Below are positions 31,967 to 42,537 of a DNA stretch of 64,000 bases, in pieces. A model generated the notes under the pieces. The model did not search any database. It saw nothing but the letters and a program-made list of their open reading frames with translations, and was not told the origin of the DNA. The translations under genes were made by a program, and so were the position numbers. Positions within the stretch are counted from its first letter, which is position 1; each line of letters starts with the position of its first letter. Source of the DNA: Astropecten irregularis (lineage: Eukaryota > Echinodermata > Asteroidea > Paxillosida > Astropectinidae); the NCBI GenBank assembly GCA_963971285.1, contig OZ020244.1:3906001-3970000 (forward strand). The letters run 5' to 3'.

Positions 31967-34519
31967 ATGCCTGTTACGCGGTCTGATACATGGACTATGG
32001 CACGAGAAATCATCTTAAACAACTCAGTACCTTCGTATTTCGAGATAACGACTGGAGGAGGACTAGCTGGTATGGATAGTGAAAACCTGACTGTTGGCGT
32101 AGCGGGGATGACGCCGATGCCGTTACCTTGCAGTAATAATGGCTGGGCCAGTAACGGCATCAACGCGCTTCAAATCGACCCCGATAGGGAGGGATACACA
32201 CCGGTCGTCGTCCTGCTGTCCTTTCTGGTGGCTTTACTCGGATTCGGCACGGTGCTGACCAATGCACTGGTCATCCATGTCATACGGGCCGACCGATCCT
32301 TACACACGGTCAGTAACTGTTTCGCTATGAGCCTAGCGACGGCCGATCTCTTGGTGGGTCTGCTGGTTGTACCCTTCTACGCGCTTGATGTACATGTATC
32401 CGAGCAATGGCATGAGCACATTCCGGCTCATAGTGTATGGGTAACGCTTGACTTTTTAATGACATCGTCCAGTATACTGAACCTCGTACTCCTCAACTTA
32501 GACCGGTTCTGGTCCATCACTTCGCCCATGAAGTACATGCGGCAGCGGACTAAGCGGCGGGCTTTGATCCTCATAGCCCTCGTCTGGGGACTGTCTTTTG
32601 TCCTGACCATAGTACCTGCATCCATCTGGCCCTACGCCTTCAAAGACGTCTTCGTGCCCACGAAAACCCGTTTTGTGTGTTTCGGTTCGAGCGCGTGGCT
32701 GATGACCGCCAGCGCTATCTGCATTTACTTCATTCCGCTCACGCTACTCTGTGCAATATATTCGCGTATATTCAGGGCGATACACCGGCGACACAAGATG
32801 GACTTGGGTAGGTCCAGCATCGCCAGCAACATGTCCAACCGCTTTGGTGGATCCAAGCGCGGTAGCGACATGAACCACCAAGGATTCATCAGCGAGCAGG
32901 AGCTCCAGCGGCTGAGGAACATCTACGAGAAGGCCATCTGTCGAGAAAGAGGTGAGAGACACTTGACCGCCATGGTGCGTAAGAAGAAGGGATACAGCCC
33001 AGGCGCGCATATAAAACGCTACGAAAGCATCGACGAGGAGAAGGAAGGAGTGAACGAGTCGTGTGAGAATGATCCATTCAGTTCAGAGGCCACCGAGGAG
33101 CCGGACACATTCAGCAGTCGAGCTCACGAAAGCCAGGTAGGGGTCAACAACATTGTGAATAAGTTGCACGTCACTCGGTCCGTAGACGATATCTTTCACG
33201 GAACGATCACCAAGAACCCCGTTAACACGTTCGAGGGCCTCAGCGTGCTGCCTAAGATCAAAGTGCCGCGGATTCTGGCTGGGATGGAAGTCAGCATGGA
33301 CGTGATTCGCGAACGAGATGGGAGCTGGTGCAGCTCCAAGTCCAATAAGTCACTGGGGAGTGATGGCAAAAGGGGTGGGGACAACGTCTCATCCCACTCC
33401 CAGTCCCACTCCCAGGAGATGATCGGTCGCATCTCACCAGGAAGGAAGAACAGTTCCCCCTGCATCAGTGTCAGCGTCATGAACTCCTCCCCGAAGGAGC
33501 GCAGTCCCGCGGGATCCAGCAACCGTCTGAGTGTCGGCGGCATGCCCGAGTCCATCAACCCCAACTTCTTGCAAGTTCTTTCACCGGATGTGCCGCTGGA
33601 CTTACAGAAGAGGTGGAGCTCTCCTCCCATCTGCGTGGACGAGCCGGCATCCGAGCATGAGGACACTGACCAGACCCCGGAGGACGCCATAGCAGCAGAG
33701 GAGAACGAGGAGGTCGAAGACAACGACGACTCTGATCCAATTGCAGACATGGCCATGGCCGTCAAGCGAAAGCGAGCGGACTCCGGTGAGGGCGCCCTGG
33801 CACGCCTACGGGCCAACTCCACCGAGATGATACGTCGTGCATCTCCGCGCCTCGCACGCAAGGAGGAAGGTGATACTGAGAGCCTCCTTAACGTGGAACG
33901 GAAAGCATCCGGCGGAAGCGGGTCTTACTACCGGGAAAGCTTCCAGAGCAACCGTCTCCTGAACCAGAAGAGGCAGAACACACGAACATCTTACTCCCTG
34001 GATCTGATCACGGCACCTCGTAGCGACAGTGGCTATGCCAGTGACTGTGGCTTCCGCCGGCCCGGTAGCTTAGGCGTGTCTGCCACCAAGAAGGAACGCA
34101 GGGCGTCCCTTTCCTTCCCCATAGACAGCGCCTCCATGGGGGCACTCACGTCCCGAGTACGGACTTCCGTCAGCAACTCCTTTAGTGCAATCAGTGGACG
34201 CGGCACCAAAGCCCTATCGCTGCTGAAGAAGCAGGACAAAGCCGCTAAGCAGCTTGGCTTCATCCTAGCTTGTCTGCTAGCTTGCTGGACCCCTTACTTC
34301 CTCCAGGTCCTCATCTATGCCTTCTGCTCGGACTGCGGTGATGTCACCGCCATGACCATTGCCGTCTTTCTAGGGTACACCCATTCTCTTTGTAACCCCA
34401 TCCTGTTCACCTTGTTCAACCCCCGGTTCCAGCGGGCCTGTAAACGGACTCTCTTCCCGTGTCGTGCGCGGGAGGAGAACCACCGTGGATGCCCAGTTGT
34501 TCCACCATCCATGATATAA
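31967..34519 (+). CDS. Histamine H1-like class A amine GPCR, single exon
   Basis: Seven-TM receptor of 850 codons (from the ATG at 31967) in one uninterrupted exon. TM1 ~79-107 (N99), TM2 ~113-139 (LATADLLVG, D127), TM3 ~156-178 with the amine-anchoring Asp D162 (position 3.32) and DRF at 179-181, TM4 with W207, TM5 with P257, TM6 with CWTPYF (W774, P776), TM7 with NPILF (810-814). KAAKQLGFI just before TM6, the CSDC loop after it (C787, C790) and LGY in TM7 resemble histamine H1 receptors; muscarinic receptors are the next best fit. The third intracellular loop (~268-758) is very long, Ser-rich, with an acidic run near 572-590. Oddities: the TM3 disulfide Cys (3.25) is His155, H1 Asn5.46 is Ile253, and the DRY and NPxxY tyrosines are both Phe. 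Two N-glycosylation sequons (N18, N40) lie in the extracellular N-terminus. ATGs at 31997 (A at -3, G at +4) and 32072 are alternative starts. Ligand and G protein cannot be read from sequence. Confidence 0.9.
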   Translation: MPVTRSDTWTMAREIILNNSVPSYFEITTGGGLAGMDSENLTVGVAGMTPMPLPCSNNGWASNGINALQIDPDREGYTPVVVLLSFLVALLGFGTVLTNALVIHVIRADRSLHTVSNCFAMSLATADLLVGLLVVPFYALDVHVSEQWHEHIPAHSVWVTLDFLMTSSSILNLVLLNLDRFWSITSPMKYMRQRTKRRALILIALVWGLSFVLTIVPASIWPYAFKDVFVPTKTRFVCFGSSAWLMTASAICIYFIPLTLLCAIYSRIFRAIHRRHKMDLGRSSIASNMSNRFGGSKRGSDMNHQGFISEQELQRLRNIYEKAICRERGERHLTAMVRKKKGYSPGAHIKRYESIDEEKEGVNESCENDPFSSEATEEPDTFSSRAHESQVGVNNIVNKLHVTRSVDDIFHGTITKNPVNTFEGLSVLPKIKVPRILAGMEVSMDVIRERDGSWCSSKSNKSLGSDGKRGGDNVSSHSQSHSQEMIGRISPGRKNSSPCISVSVMNSSPKERSPAGSSNRLSVGGMPESINPNFLQVLSPDVPLDLQKRWSSPPICVDEPASEHEDTDQTPEDAIAAEENEEVEDNDDSDPIADMAMAVKRKRADSGEGALARLRANSTEMIRRASPRLARKEEGDTESLLNVERKASGGSGSYYRESFQSNRLLNQKRQNTRTSYSLDLITAPRSDSGYASDCGFRRPGSLGVSATKKERRASLSFPIDSASMGALTSRVRTSVSNSFSAISGRGTKALSLLKKQDKAAKQLGFILACLLACWTPYFLQVLIYAFCSDCGDVTAMTIAVFLGYTHSLCNPILFTLFNPRFQRACKRTLFPCRAREENHRGCPVVPPSMI

Positions 34520-34628
34520 TCAAAATGAGAAGCTTAGATTTTATAAATTGGTATTTTTACTTTGATACAATTTACATGTGATCAGTCCTTATTTTGAAGC
34601 AGTATTCTAAGCATTGCACCTTTGTTAA

Positions 34629-34971
34629 AGGTAATAGCATACTTTGGTCAAAGAAACACAAATTCATGGGCAAAAATATCGGGGAAGATACAGTAACAGT
34701 TATCTGTACAATTTTCAGTCCCATACGGTGCCATCGTTTTGAGAAAACAGTGAAAAAAGGACACAGTATATCTTAAGTCTTTTCTATTTTATTTTTGATC
34801 TTTAACAGATCAAAAATAATTTTGGTCACTGGTTTTACTCTTTTCTGGATAAATACAGCATTTCAGGCAGACAAATTGTAACGGTATGTTTCTACCATTC
34901 ATACCCTGTAAGTTATAGGTAAATCTGTGAATATTTCTGTTTCGGTATGCTACCAAAGTATGATACTACCT
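34629..34971 (-). mobile_element. MITE family A just downstream of the GPCR
   Basis: TTAA at 34625-34628 and 34972-34975. It starts 109 bases past the GPCR stop, so it may lie in the 3' UTR. Confidence 0.85.
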
Positions 34972-35138
34972 TTAAATTGTTAACCTTCCCTCAAATTGTA
35001 ACGAGTGTATCCAAAATTGATGGCCATAAACCTAAGAACAACCTCATTTTTTTAAACGAGCCAGAAGGACCAAAATTGTGTTCCTACTTTTTACTACGAA
35101 AATACTTGAGAAGCTCAGAGAAATTTGACAGAAATATG

Positions 35139-35144
35139 AATAAA
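35139..35144 (+). terminator. Candidate poly(A) signal AATAAA downstream of the GPCR
   Basis: The hexamer AATAAA occurs about 620 bases after the GPCR stop, beyond an inserted A-family MITE (34629-34971). It is the first canonical signal I noticed downstream. The surrounding DNA is AT-rich, so a chance match is quite possible. Confidence 0.25.
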
Positions 35145-35887
35145 TTCTCGTCAATAATATTGGAATTAAATTTAGGTTAGCCGTGATTTCATAGATTGAA
35201 ACTGTAGCACAAGATAATACAATTTCTATGAAGCTTTATAAATATAACTGCAAACCAACATGATATAAATTGATGGATAATTTTGCCCTCTAAATCATTA
35301 TAAGTTCGTTTCCTCTTTTGATAAAAATTTGCTTGGCTTTTTTATACACAAACCTGTCGACGGGTTTTATAAATTCATTTATTTCATGGACATGTCTCCC
35401 CTTGTGTCTGAAAATAGTACCTCGGAGTACCACGTGATACTTAGCTACTGTACTGATAAGGACCAAGTTGTGATTTATGTCGGACTACTTCAGCCGTAAA
35501 AATATACGAGTCGCCCCGCGGCGCTGACTGAGTCAGTACCGGCATATTTTATTCTGCAACTATTTATGGAATTTCATAAGCGCATACGTAAAAGACAAAA
35601 TCGTAAATCTATAATGTGTTGGGTGTGTTTAGGCTTGTTGAAACTCTGTTGATCTCGGGGTTTGTAGGATTAATTGTTTGTGATATTAATAATTAGCATA
35701 TTTGTAACATCTATTGTCATGCAGCGCATGATTATGTAGGCCTATATTATAAACCCAATGCACATTCGTATGTATTTGATATCGTCTTTCCTATAAGGTA
35801 ATACCTTATGTCAAATTACAGAATGTGTGTACATCGAAACGACAAGCTGACATGGACTTAGACATGACTAAATCAACAACATACAAG

Positions 35888-36284
35888 GGCCAAATTTCAT
35901 GGAATCCATTTTGGCTTATTTTTGTGCTTACGAGCTATTTAATAGAATCCGTAAGCAAGACTATCGGTGCTTAATCAGTTAGCGAAGAATTTCTAGGCTA
36001 ACCTTAACGCGCTGTCATAATGCATACTGCAAAATGTCCTTGCTTAGCTTAGCAAGAAAGACAACTCTCCCGTGAAATACGCTAACTGTAAGCAAACAGA
36101 GCCTGCTATCGGAAGCGAAGAATTTTTGCTTACGGTAACGGATTTTTCTAACGCGCTGTCCTTGCTTAGCATAGCAAGTAATACAACTCTCCCGTAAAAT
36201 ACTCTAACCGTAAGCAACAAAGTTTGCTATCGTAAGCGAAGAATGTTTGCTTACGGTAATGGATAGCGTGAAATTTGGCTAAGA
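35888..36284. mobile_element. Inverted-repeat element with CGTAAGCAA motifs
   Basis: GGGCCAAATTTCATGGAATC and AGCGTGAAATTTGGC are inverted ends. The interior has repeated CGTAAGCAA/TTGCTTACGG and a duplicated stretch TCCTTGCTTAGCATAGCAAG-like. It is distantly similar to family G in the ends only. Confidence 0.6.
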
Positions 36285-36594
36285 AGACACGATGACGTGT
36301 ACAACTGACCGACTCTCCATTTCAAAAGACTTGACATGGACCTAGACAATATTTGTGGAAAATGTGTTGTCTTCTTAGGATTTATGATAAAAACGTTAAA
36401 AGCTGTGCCGGCATTGAACGATTACTGATACAGGCAGAGTTTTATAGGCTTTACATGCAGCAACGTTACGATGCTCTATCCTTAAATTAATATTTGGAAG
36501 ATACAGGCATGAGTTATTTTTCATTACCTATTGCCAATCGAACAAAGACACCGCCTTCATTTTGTGTTTCAATATTGCTCACTTGCCTTTAAAG

Positions 36595-36935
36595 GTAATA
36601 TCAAACTCTGGTTTTTGACAAAGAAATACAGATTCATGGGCAAAAAGGAAGATACAGTAGCAGTCATTTGTGAAATTCCCAGTGCCATGCCGTACTCACG
36701 TTTTGCGAAAACACAGAAAAACGGTATTTTTATAAACTTTTCACAGAATTTTTGATCTTACGAAGATCAAGATTGTTTTTGGTCAATTGGTTTTACTCTT
36801 ATCTGGATAAATACAGCATTTCAGGCAGAACGATTTCAACGGTGTGTTTCTACCATCACCATCTTTATACCCTGTAAGTTATAGGTAAATCCGTGAAGAT
36901 TTCTGAGTTGGTATGCTAAGTATGATATAGAGAAT
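36595..36935 (-). mobile_element. MITE family A
   Basis: TTAAAGGTAATATCAAACTC, A half (deleted at the ATATCAAG site), central TTGATCTTACGAAGATCAAG, shared half; the right end is degraded (GCTAAGTATGATATAG). Confidence 0.75.
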
Positions 36936-37276
36936 GGTCCTTTCCAAAGTTCCAATCAAATTGTTCAAAATATGAGCTTAATGAGCTCTTAAGTGCACGG
37001 AAAAAAAAGTCAATTACTTGCTTTTAATGGTACGAAAGAATCATTCAGCATTCAGCAATTTCACACTTTATTATCAAGCGACAATGAATACTATTTGCGT
37101 TATTGGTGCTCCATCTGTTTTGTATCTCATTCACACATTGTCAATCCGTTATTTTAACATTGGTAGACGTTAAATTGGAAGCTAAAACAACGAATGGTGC
37201 ATTTGTGTACGTGTACATGTACGGTGTGCATGTTTGGCTGGCTGGCACAGTATGGTCGCATTTTTGTACGCTCAGC

Positions 37277-37412
37277 AGTCGATTTCACCAATCACATCGT
37301 AACTTACGATCAATCGTAGGACTTATGATGTATTGCTGTCCTATGCCCCTACGATGGGTTATCCTTCGTAACTCAAGTTACGATCGATCGTAAGGCTTCG
37401 TGAAATCGACCC
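37277..37412. mobile_element. MITE family F
   Basis: AGTCGATTTCACCAATCACA to GCTTCGTGAAATCGACCCC, with CAAGTTACGATCGATCGTAA inside. Confidence 0.8.
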
Positions 37413-37794
37413 CAGACTTCGTTCTCGTGTTACTGACTTGACTAAACTCACACTTCCGATTGTAGAAATCGAGCTGTGTAACAGTACACGATCTAAGATC
37501 GGAATGCCTGACTCAATGTACGGAGACATACACACTAGACAGACGGTACGACGGACGGACAGACGGGCATTGAATGACTGTTATAATAGAATGAGGATGC
37601 CTTGCATGCATTCAATTATAGGGCCAGGGTCGGCCCTGCTTTGGAATTTGAAACAACGGTACATGCCGAATCATTAACTAGATGGGGTCTCAATGTAAAA
37701 GCGTATACCAATGCGATATTGCACACTAAAAATCAACAGAATTGTGAGCAATTGCAAATATCGTCTGCTGTCAAACTAAACTTGCCTTTTAAAC

Positions 37795-38032
37795 CTTTGA
37801 GAAAGATCCTGCTAGGATCGAAACATCAGCCCCTCCTAACTCTGACCATTTAGCCTTTGAGAAAGATCCTGCTAGGATGGAAACATCAGGCCCTCCTAAC
37901 TCTGACCATTTAGCCTTTGAGAAAGATCATCCTGCTAGGATCGAAACGTCAGGCCCTCCTAATTCCAAGCATTTTGTAAATTTCAGGTCATTTTTGGGTT
38001 GATGAGAAGTTTGTAGCAGTTTATTACTTGTA
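37795..38032 (+). repeat. 60-bp minisatellite, 3 units plus element right end
   Basis: Three units (37795-37970) end CTAATTCCAAGC, followed by TTTCAGGTCATTTTTGGGTT and GCAGTTTATTACTTG, the inverted copy of the left end at 10357-10409. This small copy shows that array and end travel together. Confidence 0.85.
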
Positions 38033-38538
38033 AAAGCAAAGCTAGTTTAACTAGCCTATTGCTGTGCTGCAACCCCATCTGACAATCAATTTATTGTAAC
38101 TTTTGGAATCCAACGAAACCTATACTTTTGTTGCATTATCAAATTTGAGATAATGGCCTGAATTTGTATGAATGACTGTTCGTTGCAAAGACAAAAATGT
38201 TAGGGCAAGACGTTTAAAAACAGGGACATTTATTTTGACGGACGATTTTGTTTTGACCGACTTGTGACCCCAAAAACGGACAAATACGATTTAACCAAAC
38301 CGTTTCTATCGAGTTGTTTTTATTGTAATACCCGTTGAACATTAAGACTGCAGTAAAATAAACACTTGTGTAATTACTAGGCAGTACATAAACTACCACG
38401 TTTAAATATACATGGACCTTAAAAATATTTTAAAACCAACACGATAGTGTCGTGTGTGAAAGTAATCTGTTTGTAATTTGAAGCACATCGGACTTTGTAA
38501 TAGTGTGATATCTTGGCCATTTTGTATACAAATATTAA

Positions 38539-38889
38539 AGGCACATTACAGGATTGGTAAAGGTGACAGAACAGCTGCGGTCTGTTTATAATTTGATTTA
38601 GGAATAAAAACAAACCTGTAAAATTTTCAGCTCAAATCATCATCGGAAACTGTAGAAACAGTGGAAAATGCTCACGGTATTTTCAAATCTATTCACAGGA
38701 GTTTTGATCTCACCCCGAGATCAAAACTGTTTTCGGTCGTTGTTTGGCTAATTTCTGGATAAATACCGCATTTCAGCCGAATATATTTTAAAGGTATGTT
38801 TCTACCAGCACCATCTTCATACCCTGAAAGTTGTACGTAGATCTATGGAGATTTCTGTTTGGGTATGTTACCAATCCTGTACTGTACCT
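38539..38889 (-). mobile_element. MITE family C with TTAA duplication
   Basis: TTAA at 38535-38538 and 38890-38893. C half (CAGCTGCGGTCTGTTTATAA), central TTTTGATCTCACCCCGAGAT, shared half with ACCAGCACCATCTTCATACC, end AATCCTGTACTGTACCT. Confidence 0.85.
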
Positions 38890-39127
38890 TTAATCAGATT
38901 GTTAGAAGCAAAAAAGAATCCGAATAGTATGAGAGTGTTATTCATGAGACGTGAGTCACGTATGTCCCGTATGTATCATGTATCGTTGCCTTATTGACTA
39001 TTGCACTGTATGCGCATAATGCCCCAATTGAACAGAGAAACAGCTCAGAAACATGACACGCACAGAATAGAATACTTGATGTCCAAGTTTTTATGTATGA
39101 GCTTAAGCTATTCTCTTGCGAGGTTTA

Positions 39128-39600
39128 AAGGTATAATACATGATTGGTAAAGGTCTAGAACAGCACACATTTCGTCTGATCCAGCATGTACATGAAATGA
39201 TAAATCTGTGAAAATGTGAACTCAATCGGACATCTGAGTCACGAGAATAGCGAAAACCCACTAAATTTTTCCTTTAAAACATAAAGAAAGGTTTTGTTCT
39301 TAGGCCGTGTCCCAATTCTCTGGCTGCGACTGCAAGTAACACAGAAGTCTGTGGAAATGGCTGCATTCACTGGCTATTGGCTGCCATAGTGCGTAATTTG
39401 CAGCCGCAGCCAGAGAATTGGGACACGGCCTTACCCCGAAATTAAAGGTTTTCGGTCTTTGTTTTACGAATTCTGGATAAACACACCATTTCAGGCTGAA
39501 ATATTTTAACGGTATGTTTCTACCAGCACTATCTTCATATCCTGAAAGTTTTACGTCAATCTGTGAACGTTTCTGTTTGGGTATGTTACCAATCCTGTAT
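39128..39600 (-). mobile_element. MITE family B with a nested Harbinger-like MITE
   Basis: AAAGGTATAATACATGATTG to ACCAATCCTGT. Interrupted at 39303-39430 between GTTTTGTTC and CCCCGAAATT, where other B copies read GATCTTACCCCGAGAT. A G element begins immediately after at 39601. Confidence 0.8.
39303..39430. mobile_element. PIF/Harbinger-like MITE, 128 bp, TTA duplication
   Basis: GGCCGTGTCCCAATTCTCTG and its inverted copy CAGAGAATTGGGACACGGCC bound a 128-bp element; the inverted repeat extends to ~32 bases with one mismatch. TTA at 39300-39302 and 39431-39433. A 3-bp TTA/TWA duplication with GGCC-type ends is the PIF/Harbinger pattern. Confidence 0.8.
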
Positions 39601-39800
39601 GGGGTCAATTTCACGGCGCTGCTTAGCACAAAATTTGGTAAGCATGACATTTCAGTTTTAATAGAAACAGGGTCAAATTTCCATGTTTTCTAATTGGCTG
39701 TTGTTGACTGAGCATGAACATCAAATAAAATTTGTAACTGTGGTTTGTTTTATTGGGCGAGGCATTTTTGTGCTTAGCAGCGAAATGAAATTGGACCCTG
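39601..39800 (+). mobile_element. MITE family G
   Basis: GGGGTCAATTTCACGGCGCT to GCGAAATGAAATTGGACCC, with AATTGGCTGTTGTTGACTGA core. Confidence 0.8.
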
Positions 39801-40195
39801 TACCTTTAACAGTAGTCCAAGTTTCCCTCAATCAGAATTCGTCTCCCGCGGTATCCTTCACGAGTGAAATAATTTCCCCTGCAGCTAAACTCGCCACGTG
39901 TACAATTATCCCTAAGGACAACACAACTTCAATGGTGTGCACTGGATGCCTAATATGCCTATAACACATACCTGTGTGCAGTCTCCATTATAATGTACTT
40001 ATAAGGTAATGGCTCTGACTTGATGTAAATTATTTATGTAATTTGATGATATATTTATTACACGGCGAAGCACAGTATTAAATGATTAACGTAAATAACC
40101 AAAGAATGGACTGATGCTGGTATAATGGCGGTGATGTATTTTTTATCAGTGGTGTCCAATAAGGTGACGATCAAAATATCTTTGTCCTTGGCTTA

Positions 40196-40556
40196 AAGGT
40201 ACTATCATACTTTGGTAAAGTTGATAGAACAGCTGCGGTCTGTTCATAATTTATTTGTCATGGAATTTAAACAAGCCTGTGAAATTTACAGCTCAATTGA
40301 TCATTGGAAACAGTAGAAAACAGGGGAAAACTGTTGAAATTGTTACGCGAAATTGTATTGTAATTGTAAGGTTTTGATCTCGGAGATCAAAACTGTTTTC
40401 GGTCTTTTGTTTTACTCATTTCTGGATAAATACAGCATTTCAGGCGGTAATATTTTAACGGTATATTTGTACCAGGTCTATCTTTATACCCTGTAAGTTA
40501 CACATAATCTGTGAAGATGTCTGTTTTTGTTTCCTACCAAATATGATAGTACCTTT
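40196..40556 (-). mobile_element. Chimeric MITE: A-type ends, C-type half
   Basis: Outer ends are A-like (AAAGGTACTATCATACTTTG; AATATGATAGTACCTTTAA), but the left half is C (GAACAGCTGCGGTCTGTTCA, GAGCTCAATTGATCATTGG), followed by the usual shared half. Confidence 0.8.
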
Positions 40557-41039
40557 AAGTGCACATTTCTAATAATTCACTTCTCCATGACAACACTTGG
40601 TATCCGCCCAGCCAGTCGCCCATGCATTGAGTACTGCTTTTAGCTGGTGCCCGATCCTGCCAAGTTTAAATTGGCAGAATATAGACACCACACTAAAATG
40701 TATCACCGAAATTCAAGCAAATTAAAGTGAAATTGAGAAGTGATGATAAATACTTGTTAAATTAATATTAAAAAAATGTTGTAATTTGTTTTCCCCGAAA
40801 TATGTGTGTCACTGACTATGGATGGCGTTGGAATTCTTCTGCAGTTTTATGTTATATCGAGAGTTTTAAATGTCACGATGTATAAGCATTTGTAATTCGG
40901 TTGAGAAAATTATGTTTTGTTGGTCATGATCCATGTATAACACCTAATACGTGAGTTTGATGAAGTTGTATTGTTCAAAATATTTACAAAACAAAAACTC
41001 AGTCACACACACACATACATACATATGATACATGTAGTG

Positions 41040-41240
41040 AAAGGCTTTTTCACACAATGCTAAAAAAGGCTTGCGAGCTTTTCTCATGCTTGAAAAAAAT
41101 TCTCAAGGGCTCACCAGGACGTCGGTCACTCTCAGGCATTGGTGTCCTTTCACACGATAACACTTCGTAAGATTTCTCAAGCATGAGGAAAAAGTCTCAA
41201 GCCTTGAGAGTTTTTTTTGCATTGTATGAGAAGGCTAAAG
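41040..41240. mobile_element. Imperfect ~200-bp palindromic element
   Basis: AAGGCTTTTTCACACAATGC at the left and GCATTGTATGAGAAGGC at the right are inverted, with CTTGAGAATTT-type repeats inside. One copy only in this window, so family status is unproven. Confidence 0.5.
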
Positions 41241-41732
41241 TCCACAGCACTGTTGAAACAGTTAAGTAGACCGTCCGTTTTTACGTTGTGTGATGAGATC
41301 AAATGAATCTTACTTAAATACAAATTAAAGAAGCATATTGATATTTAAAGATGCAAACTAAGAACCACAGTCTACGCATAAATGTGCAACCGAAATCTCG
41401 ACATGTGAATAAAATTATAATTCTAACTATGTGTCCTATCAAATCGTTTGTGATTTACCCAACAGTCATTTGAGTTAAGGTCTGGTGTTTTTGTAAGAAT
41501 AATTATAGGCCTATATGATGTGTTTTATTTTCACCATAACTTTGTGTGTTTTACTATGCCGAGGTCGTGTACAATAAAGGAAACAGTACATGTGTAAATG
41601 TGTATAGCACTATCTAACACTGCAACATCTTATGTTTCATTTGAATGTCCATGTGATAATTGTTCTCTTTCGTATCTCCGTGTTTATTATGTTCAATGCA
41701 TTCAAGTTAAGGATAACTTAACATCTGCACTA

Positions 41733-41775
41733 GTAAGCAGGAGGTCGTGTGTTCGAATCCCACCTGAGCAAGCAT
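41733..41775 (+). repeat. Isolated tRNA B-box-like remnant
   Basis: GCAGGAGGTCGTGTGTTCGA followed by ATCCCACCTGAGC resembles the 3' half of a tRNA-like head. No matching 5' half is seen. The nearby hairpin CATGTGATTTTTTCTCACATG follows. Confidence 0.4.
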
Positions 41776-41857
41776 GTGATTTTTTCTCACATGCTCTCAC
41801 AAGCACTGAGTATACAGTGCTCATCCACGTCGGTGAAGGGCAAGCCTAATTTGCAAG

Positions 41858-42212
41858 TTAAGGACAGTTGGGATACTTTGGGTTTTGCCAAAGAAATGCA
41901 GATTCATGGGCGGAAATATCAAGGAAGATACAGTATCAGTCATCTGTGAAATTCCCAGTCCCATACGGTGCCCACTTTTTGAGAAAACAGTGAAAAACGC
42001 TCACAGTATTTTTTTTCAAAACTTTTCACAGGAGTTTTGATCTTTCTTAGATCAGAACTGTTTTTGGTCTTTGGTTGTATACTGGATAAATACTTTAAAA
42101 GATAAAAATGTTAACAGTATGTTTCTACCAGCACCATCTTCATATCCTGGAAGTTATACGTAAATCTGTGAACATTTCTGTTTTGGTTTCTTACCAAAGT
42201 ATGATACTACCT
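41858..42212 (-). mobile_element. MITE family A
   Basis: Left end degraded (AAGGACAGTTGGGATACTTT), A half with CCATACGGTGCCCACTTTTT, central GATCTTTCTTAGATC, shared half, AGTATGATACTACCTTTAA end. Confidence 0.8.
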
Positions 42213-42537
42213 TTAATGTCTGTTGCTTTAAGTTAGGGAATGCATGGACTTTAGTCTAGATGTTCTTCGTTGGCGCGCGGTCTTTTCCGGTCTTGTGCAG
42301 CAGTGAATGTGTCGCATCAATTCTGTATGCATGCTGCTGGCAAAATGTACATTTATGTCCTGTCTCAGCGGCTGTTTCGTGTTTTTGTTTCTTTTGTGAC
42401 TTCCCACTTATTATGGTGGCATGTAACATTCGTTGTCTAACATCAGATTGCAAATTTGTCCAATAGTCGATATGTGTGGCCTACCTGATTATGCATACGG
42501 TTTTAGCACCACAACCCAGTCATGTTATCTTACAACT

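Noticed and set aside
31669..32163. 164-codon open frame antisense to the GPCR start
   Set aside because: Shadow of the GC-rich receptor exon and its promoter; no domain.
33196..33861. 221-codon open frame antisense to the GPCR loop
   Set aside because: Shadow frame opposite the Ser/Glu-rich coding sequence.
39300..39650. 116-codon open frame on the - strand
   Set aside because: Made entirely of two MITEs (B and the Harbinger-like insertion) plus the start of a G element.
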